Source: Antilocapra americana (lineage: Eukaryota > Chordata > Mammalia > Artiodactyla > Antilocapridae). Taken from it: a stretch of 64,000 nucleotides of DNA. Location: the NCBI GenBank assembly GCA_007570785.1, contig ML660211.1, positions 2,843,947-2,907,946 on the forward strand. The letters are read 5' to 3'. Positions 58,103-64,000 of this stretch are shown here, piece after piece. The notes beneath the pieces were generated by a model, which was not told the DNA's origin, searched no databases, and was given only the letters and a program-made list of their open reading frames with translations. The position numbers and the translations under genes were made by a program. The stretch's first letter is position 1. Every line of letters begins with the position of its first letter.

Positions 58103-59522
58103 CCAATGGTTTTTAAAGTCAGGTCCACAGACTTCAGGAGGCCCCTGAGACTGTGAGACTCAGGGAGTCCTTAAGGTCAAAATATTTTTATAATAATATT
58201 AATGTGTTTGTTGCCTTTTTTACTGTGTGAGCATTTGCACAGATTATGCAAGAGTAACAGTGGCTAAACAGCTGGTGCCTAAGTACAAATGAAACAGTGA
58301 CACAAAACCTCTACCAGTCATTGTATTTGTCATCTGTACACACAGTTGAAGTCAGTTTTAACATATGAATGTGCTTGATAAACAAACAAACAAAATACTA
58401 AATTTACTGACCTCCAACTAGTAAGTGTATGTCCTTAAGAATTTTGCGTGACCAAATGGGAAGCACACTTGAGGGTGTGCTGCATGCAAAGGTATGATGT
58501 TTGTGTAAGGCGAAACACTGTTCTGTTGTTTGTGTTGTGGGGTGACTTAGCAGCTGCTTATTCATGGAGCACCATTTTTTACATGAAAGAATTACAGAAA
58601 AACTGAAGTTATTCAGACATAGGAAGGTATGAAGACATTCTCTAAAGTGAATGAAGCAAGACTGTCACTTTGGGGAGAACAGCTGAAAGTGTTTATTGCC
58701 AATGATAAAATTTGAGCATCCAAGAGAAAAATTAGAAGTTTGGATAACTAAATCCACTACTATGAGACTGACAAGTATCAAAACTTAAACACTTGACTTC
58801 ACCAGTGAAGTCAGTGGTGATAATAACAAATGTGATTTTGAAAAGCTGTTTCATGAAGTTGGTTAACATGAAGAAGAGATACATAACTCACACAGCTAAT
58901 CTTTTTCTAATGAATAATGTTTGTTTTACAAATCAGGTAGGGATAAAGTCTCTATTTCTAAATGTGAGATTTAACAAGAGATTTTATAATAAAAAGTATA
59001 ATAAATTCACTAATAGTTTCAAATTATTCATTGAAACTAAGTTTTTAAGAAACTATCACTGTAAAGCTTTGGTATAATATCATAGAAGGTTATTCACACT
59101 TACCTAAGAGTTTAACACACTCTTCCTTTTTCCAACTATATATCTATGGGAGGTGAGATTTTTTGGATATTTCAACCCAAAAACATAATTGCAATAGATT
59201 TTATACAGAAGCAAATATAAGAATATAACTCTTATATGCAAATACTCATTAAAGTGATTTGAAATAATATAAAGTAATGCTGATATTCTCATTCTCCTTA
59301 TGTTTTGAAAAGTAGTTACTTTCAATAAAAATCTGTTACTGTTGACATGTAATGAGTTTATTGTTTTTAAGTGAATTATAAAAACATCATATTTCTTAGT
59401 TTTAATTTCTAATACCGTAAATATTGATGTATACACACTACACAAACAAAAGCCCTTTGATATTCTTAAATCTTTTAACAATTTAAAAGAACACTGAGAT
59501 AAAAAGATTGTAAGAATCAGTC
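58103..59522 (+). mobile_element. hAT-superfamily DNA transposon fossil
   Basis: A 1.4-kb decayed autonomous copy. The left end (CAATGGTTTTTAAAGTCAGGTCCACAGAC) and the right end (AGAACACTGAG...) are degenerate hAT-type termini. The interior is a transposase relic in the plus direction with stops and indels: the GAAGTTATTCAGACATAGGAAGG and TTTATTGCCAATGATAAAATTTGAGC blocks near 58,605-58,715, and the C-terminal dimerisation region with CTTCCTTTTTCCAACTATATATCTATGGG at 59,121, which encodes an LPFPTTYLC-like block. No intact ORF: the longest plus-strand frame is 94 codons (58,793-59,077). Charlie-like by memory. Confidence 0.75.
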
Positions 59523-59554
59523 CTCTAGGCGCTAGCTAGGCTGGTATTTTAAGA

Positions 59555-60082
59555 TGTCAGTCCCCTTGAAGAAGGAAAGGAACAGGCTGAGCTGACTCCT
59601 GTCTTGAAAAAGAAAGAAACTCCCTGCACTTTGAGTGAACTTTGGACTATGTGCCTAGTAGCCATGGGGATAACATACCTAAGGCTGACTGGCCTCTCAG
59701 ACTGATAAACACCAGATTCCATACCAAAATTTCCCATCACCAAAGAGAATGTAATAATCCTCTATGTAGTCAGTCACCTTTGTAATCTTTATGGCACCCA
59801 TCGGTGTAGGCTATAATGGATAACCAGCTGATCCTTCTGATTATGAATCATGCGGTAACCTGATTGTAACTCCCTTTAACACTTTACAGGCTGGGTTTAA
59901 GGAATTTGGGGATGTGGGCTTGAATAGTATACTTAAGGTATATAAGGTTTCCACAGAAGTCAGTTGGGGTCCCTGGCTAAAGAGGAAACTCTGTTTGGAA
60001 CCTGCCAGTGTATAAACTGCACTCCACTATCCATGCTGTCCTTCTGAGTGAGTTTGTTTCCTGGAGCATTTGGCTATAAACA
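59555..60082 (+). mobile_element. Probable solo ERV LTR
   Basis: Starts TG and ends CA, about 528 bp. Contains a TATATAAGG box near 59,940, about 140 bp before the end, followed by a pyrimidine- and CTG-rich R/U5-like part (CTGTCCTTCTGAGTGAGTTTGTTTCCTGGAGCATTTGGC). That is the layout of a class I ERV LTR read on the plus strand. No flanking target duplication found and no internal coding. Only the LTR remains. Confidence 0.5.
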
Positions 60083-60400
60083 CCACCAGTGATTTCCTAT
60101 TTTGCTTAGAATGAGGTCAGATATTTTTCGCTAGTGTTCTGACTGTTGAAAAGTTTCGACAAACTTTCCTCTTTACTGATTACACTTCAGCCATCTTGGT
60201 CTTCTTTTCTGCCTGGATTGTTCTTCATTACCTTTACATGGTTAGCTTCTTAACGACTAAAATCTCAGATTAATGTCACCATTATAAGAAGTCTTCCCTA
60301 TTGCCTCAATATAATGTAATTACTGTGTGTTTAACACTTCACTACTGTATATGTTTTTACTGTAGCCTAGTATGTGCAGAGTACTCAGTAACCTGTTATA
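60083..60400 (-). mobile_element. L2 LINE relic, antisense, right part
   Basis: CCAGTGATTTCCTATTTTGCTTAGAATGAGGTCAG matches the complement of the conserved L2 ORF2 block that should follow the left part at 57,830-58,102. Continues with CTGCCTGGATTGTTCTTCATTACC and AAGTCTTCCCTATTGCC. Confidence 0.6.
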
Positions 60401-60445
60401 TTTTCTTAATTTATATTATTTTAAAATTGTATATTGTGCTAAGTT

Positions 60446-60492
60446 GCAAAGAGTCAGACATGATAGAAGCAACTTTGCATGTGTGTATGCAA
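60446..60492 (+). mobile_element. Bov-tA 3' tail fragment
   Basis: gctaagttgcaaagagtcag then ACATGATAGAAGCAACTTTGCATG is the last 45 or so bp of a Bov-tA, ending in a TG-rich tail. Confidence 0.75.
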
Positions 60493-60499
60493 ACTCTGT

Positions 60500-61094
60500 C
60501 AGAGCAAGTATTTTGTCTATCTCATTTAGGGTTCTTAGGGTCTAAAATAGTCCTGGCTGGTGGTGGATGCTTAATATATTTTTGATAATTAAGTGAGAGG
60601 ATGCTTTGTAGGATTGGCTACATCCAATCAGAGAACAAGGAACATTTCAGAGAAGCTCATGACAGAAAGAAACTCAGTGTTGGGGTGAGGTGTGTTTTAG
60701 AAAGAGCATGAAGATAAAAACAAGGTGGACAACATCAGCAGAAAGAGAACACAAAAGAGACATTTTGTAACACAGTTCTCTCATTCCTATCTTGGAATCT
60801 AAACCTGAGCTACAGGATGACTGGAGTGATCCAAATAGGTTTGGGGAAATATAAAAATTGTACGAATTTTCTCTCCCTTTCTTTTTCTTCTTTCCTGCTT
60901 CCCTCTCTCCCTCTGTTCCTGCTTTCTTCCTGCAGGGTACTCAGAAAATTCTCATGTTTGGCGTGGTACCATGTTGCAGTGACAGGGGATTAATAGAGTA
61001 GCAGTTGTTAGGAAAGGTGACTGGGCCCAGCCTCATAGATTCCTGTTTGTCTGTTAGATGGCATGGAGAAACCAGCTGCGGATTCTTCATAGAT
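60500..61094. other. No assignable feature
   Basis: No repeat recognised. Pyrimidine-rich run at 60,875-60,935. Confidence 0.45.
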
Positions 61095-61106
61095 ACCAAG
61101 GCCATT

Positions 61107-61163
61107 GCTGCTGCTGCTGCTAAGTCGCTTCAGTCATGTCCGACTCTGTGCGACCCCACAGAC
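61107..61163 (-). mobile_element. 57-bp BOV-A2 tail insertion
   Basis: (GCT)n start and CTAAGTCGCTTCAGTCATGTCCGACTCTGTGCGACCCC, the complement of a BOV-A2 3' end, bounded by perfect 12-bp direct repeats accaaggccatt at 61,095-61,106 and 61,164-61,175. An extremely 5'-truncated but bona fide retroposition event. Confidence 0.95.
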
Positions 61164-61175
61164 ACCAAGGCCATT

Positions 61176-62739
61176 AATTGGATGGACAAGCTTAGTGTTA
61201 GCACAAGAAAGCTGCAGATGTGAGATTTCAATAGCAGGCACAGTAGAAAGGTTTGTGATTATCATTGGAGGTGTCAGGATTACAACAAACTATCCAGCCT
61301 TGACCAAGAGCAGTTTAGCAGTTACTCCTAGAGATTACTCAGGAAGCAGGTAGATTCCCGCATACTGCATTTCCTTAAGGTGAAAGCTGACATTAGCACC
61401 TCGCTTAACTCTTAGTGTTCTTGTCTTTGTGTAGTTTTTGGCCCCCATAACCATTTTTGTCTTTCAGGTCTCACATATGATAGGAAGAATTTAAAGTTTT
61501 ATTTAATATTTTTTGTTGTTTTCCTTGGGATGATTGGTACAGTACTTAGTTACTGTAGTCTTTGAAATTTAAGAGAAGACAGCTTTTTCATGTTGTTTGA
61601 CTGTGAAGGAAGGTCATATAATAGCTGAAGGGGAAATTATGCAGATGAATGTCAACAAGGAATAAAGAAACACATTTATTAATAGAGAAGAACTGAAGCT
61701 TAACTGAAGCTGTTAAGGAGTAAAACTGCATTTTCGACTAATGGCCTTGTTTATGAATAAAGACTTTGAGAGTTTTGGGGAAAAATTTTCCCTGCTGATT
61801 TTCGTGATCTGTGAGAAGATGAAATGACCAGCAGTGATACAAAGTGTGCTAATGGTGGCATTTAAAGGATGAGTGGGAGGCCATCCAGACTGAAGCCTCT
61901 GACATTATTTAATATTGATTCAGGAAATTTTTTACAAAAGTACCACTACACAGGTTGACAAGAATGTCAGAGGTCAGATGCACTAAGCACAGTGTTATAT
62001 TGCAAAGAGCCAGAAAATGGTAGACTATTTGTTGAACTTCGGGGAAATAAGTGAAAATATGAAGAAAGTTTAGAATAATTTTTCTGATTTTTGCAGAAAG
62101 AATATATTGTTGGTCATGTAAGTCAAGATTGTTTTTCTTATAATTATGCAAAAGTAGACATTTCCAAAAATAAACTGCTGGGAAAAGGCAATATATTATG
62201 CTTAAAGTGCCATTCACAGGTTTAGAAAGGGGGATGAGGAAAGAACTTAAAATAGTGAGATAGATAAAGATGGGACATCAACATAATTCTTTACAGTACC
62301 TAGTGCCAAAAACCTCTCCTCACAAAGATCTAACACTGTGTATATGGTATTAGTTGAAGATAAAAATGGTTCAGCAGTGGATTTCAGACACATCTGAGTA
62401 GTACAGATATATGCGTATGCGTCAGAATCTGGAAAGAGTTAAAAAAAGAAAGAATGTTTAAATGGGAGAATTAAAATTCAAGAACATGAAGGGAGTAAGC
62501 ATAATGTTTTGAGTCACAAAAACTTTTACTCACATTCTGGCAAAAAATAATGTATTTTTTTAAGTGGGAAACAAACACTCCAAGATGAATATGCAAAGAC
62601 TGGGTTGAGAACTTTTCATCAGGATCTTGGATAAGCTAGCATACATTTACTGTTCTAACTTTATTTTGCAACAATTGAAGAGTAGTTACCAGAGAAAGCA
62701 TTGACTATTTAGCTAACAAATCCCTTTGATTAGTCCATG
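61176..62739. other. No assignable feature
   Basis: About 1.6 kb. Largest frame 102 codons on the minus strand (61,909-62,217), hydrophobic, no motif. Confidence 0.45.
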
Positions 62740-62831
62740 GACTAGGGGGAAAATGTGAGATAACTCATTTCCTGTAAAAAGGAAGACTGCCTTGATCAAA
62801 CTTCAGTTAGTCTCCTCTGAGCCCTCTTTTC

Positions 62832-63372
62832 TTTTCTTTTTTTCTCCCTTTTATTGTTTTTGCCATACAATGCCATGATATCACCATGGGTTTACATATG
62901 CTCCCCCCCCCTCCCCCCTCCCTCCCCCCTCCCTCCTCCCTCCTCCCTGGGAAATCTCGATGCACCAGCCCCGAGAATCAATCCTGGGCTGGCGATTGAT
63001 TAGACATATGATAATTAACATGTTTCAATGCCATTCTCCCATATCATCCCACCCTTTCCCTCATTCACAGAGTCCACGAGTCTATTTCCCACATCTGTGT
63101 TCCTTTTGCTGTCTCGCATGTTGGGTTCTCGCTACTGTCCTTCTAAATTCCATATATATGTGTTAATATACTGTATTGTTGTTTTTGCTTCTGGCTTACT
63201 TCACTCTGGATAATGGGCTCCAGTTCGGTCCATCTGAGTAGAATTGATTCAAATGAGTTTTTTTTTTTAATGCTGAGTAATATTCCATTGTGTAAATGTA
63301 CCACAGCTTTCTTATCCATTCATCAGTTGATGGGCATCTAGGTTGCTTCCATGTCCTGGCTATTGTAAACAA
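62832..63372 (-). mobile_element. L1-BT-type LINE, 5'-truncated, with 14-bp target-site duplication
   Basis: 541 bp, antisense. T-rich start, 3' UTR with the CATTGCCATGATATCACCATGGG-like block shared with the L1 at 24,988-31,982, then the complement of the ORF2 C-terminus to the CATCTAGGTTGCTTCCATG block. Perfect direct repeats tgagccctcttttc at 62,818-62,831 and 63,373-63,386. Plus-strand frames here are antisense shadows. Confidence 0.95.
62901..62948 (-). repeat. C-rich/G-rich (CCCTCC)n tract in L1 3' UTR
   Basis: Nearly uninterrupted C runs of 8, 6, 3, 6, 3, 2 and 3 separated by single T on the plus strand, thus G runs on the L1 sense strand. More expanded than in the intact copy at 31,884. 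Strong quadruplex and slippage potential. Confidence 0.9.
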
Positions 63373-63818
63373 TGAGCCCTCTTTTCAATGCTACTCCTTG
63401 TCTTTGGGGCTTCAGCCTGACTATATCCCAGTTTTGTCAAGAATTCTATGTCAGTTCAGTGTGAATCACCCTCACCTTTGATATTTGATCACCTTTGGTA
63501 TATGATCAGATTCTTCATCTCTTATCCTTGAGCACTCTGGCTGGCCTTCTGCAAGGATCTTGTTGAGCTGTTTTAGTAAAAATTCCCCTACACTTGACAT
63601 CTTCTCTTAATAGTTTTCCATTTCCATGATTCTCTTTATTCTGTTCACTGGCTATAAATCCCTACTTGTCCTTGTTTTGAGATTGAGTCCCATCTCTCTC
63701 CTCTATTTTCATAATACTGATACCCATGCAATAGTTCTGAATAAAATCTTCCTTACTGTTTTAATAAGCATCAGAAAAATATTTCTTTAATATTATATAC
63801 AACTCTCTTTTTATATAA

Positions 63819-64000
63819 TGTGAAGTTGCTCAGTTGTTTCCGACTCTTGGCAACTCTTTGGACTGTAGCCTACCATGTTCCTCCGTCCATGGGATTTTCC
63901 AGGCAAGAATACTGGAGTGAGTTACCATTTCCTTCTCCAGGAGATCTTCCTGACTCAGGTATTGAACCCAGGTCTCCCACATTGTAGGTAGACGCTTTAC
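63819..64000 (-). mobile_element. Bov-tA SINE, cut by window edge
   Basis: Antisense Bov-tA from the GAAGTTGCTCAGTTGTTTCCGACTC tail complement into the tRNA head (GTAGACGCTTTAC). The last few bases of the head lie beyond the window. Confidence 0.93.

Larger units (their letters stand above)
62740..63790 (+). mobile_element. ERV LTR, split by an L1
   Basis: Left part ATGTGAGATAACTCATTTCCTG...GACTGCCTTGATCAAACTTCAG (62,753-62,807) and right part from 63,387 (CCTTTGATATTTGATCACCTTTGG, CTCTGGCTGGCCTTCTGCAAGGATCTTGTTGAGCTG, GGCTATAAATCCC at 63,650, and AATAAAATCTTCC at 63,742) read as one class I ERV LTR with TATA box and poly(A) signal in plus orientation. Ends and family are approximate. No ERV coding is present. 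Confidence 0.55.

Noticed and set aside
1..64000. Undescribed defence, toxin or secretion-type gene system
   Set aside because: The window is vertebrate repeat-rich DNA. I found no clustered host ORFs, operon structure or unfamiliar coding domains.

Overview
This is mammalian, AT-rich, gene-poor nuclear DNA. The repeat content points to a pecoran ruminant, most likely a bovid: BovB LINEs, Bov-tA and BOV-A2 SINEs (BovB-tailed SINEs), ruminant-type LINE-1 with a nearly complete copy, older cetartiodactyl tRNA-Glu SINEs, and a eutherian background of MIR, L2, MLT1 (MaLR) LTRs, a hAT transposon and ERV LTRs. I find no bacterial or phage features, and no host protein-coding gene that I can defend. 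All long reading frames are LINE ORFs, their antisense shadows, SINE read-through or chance frames. Repeat family names are my own recognition from sequence; no database was searched.

Layout. 0-5 kb: BovB fragments, an L2 relic interrupted by a tRNA-Glu SINE, and an ERV LTR interrupted by a BovB with a later 103-bp tandem duplication. 5-8 kb: a badly decayed old L1 and an MLT1 LTR. 9.7-12 kb: two antisense L1 3' ends, a MIR and a Bov-tA with a TG microsatellite. 12-24.7 kb: mostly sequence I cannot assign, with L2, L1M, MIR and Bov-tA pieces and a 63-bp A-tailed micro-insertion. 24.7-32.3 kb: the landmark of the window, a 6,995-bp LINE-1 with perfect 15-bp target-site duplications, a 5' UTR with an internal tandem duplication, a frameshifted ORF1 and an ORF2 with one stop and one frameshift. 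A BOV-A2 lies just upstream and a Bov-tA just downstream.

32.8-43.1 kb: more L1, Bov-tA and BovB insertions, several with clear target-site duplications; a nested SINE in BovB; a BovB nested in an MLT1 LTR; and at 37.7-38.1 kb the only CpG-island-like segment outside the L1, with a 27-bp minisatellite and a good splice-donor match. 45-55 kb: MIR, L2, MLT1, a tRNA-Gly-derived pseudogene beside a Bov-tA, and further SINEs. 58-60.4 kb: a hAT DNA-transposon fossil and a likely solo LTR sitting between two halves of an L2. 60.4-64 kb: a 57-bp BOV-A2 micro-insertion, an ERV LTR split by a 5'-truncated L1, and a Bov-tA cut by the window edge.

There is no operon or pathway here. The only functional relationship visible is the LINE/SINE partnership: BovB-type ends on Bov-tA and BOV-A2, and L1-style A-tails and target-site duplications. 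I do not see a new biological system. The best leads for function are the CpG island at 37.7-38.1 kb and, for genome biology, the internal 5' UTR duplication of the L1.
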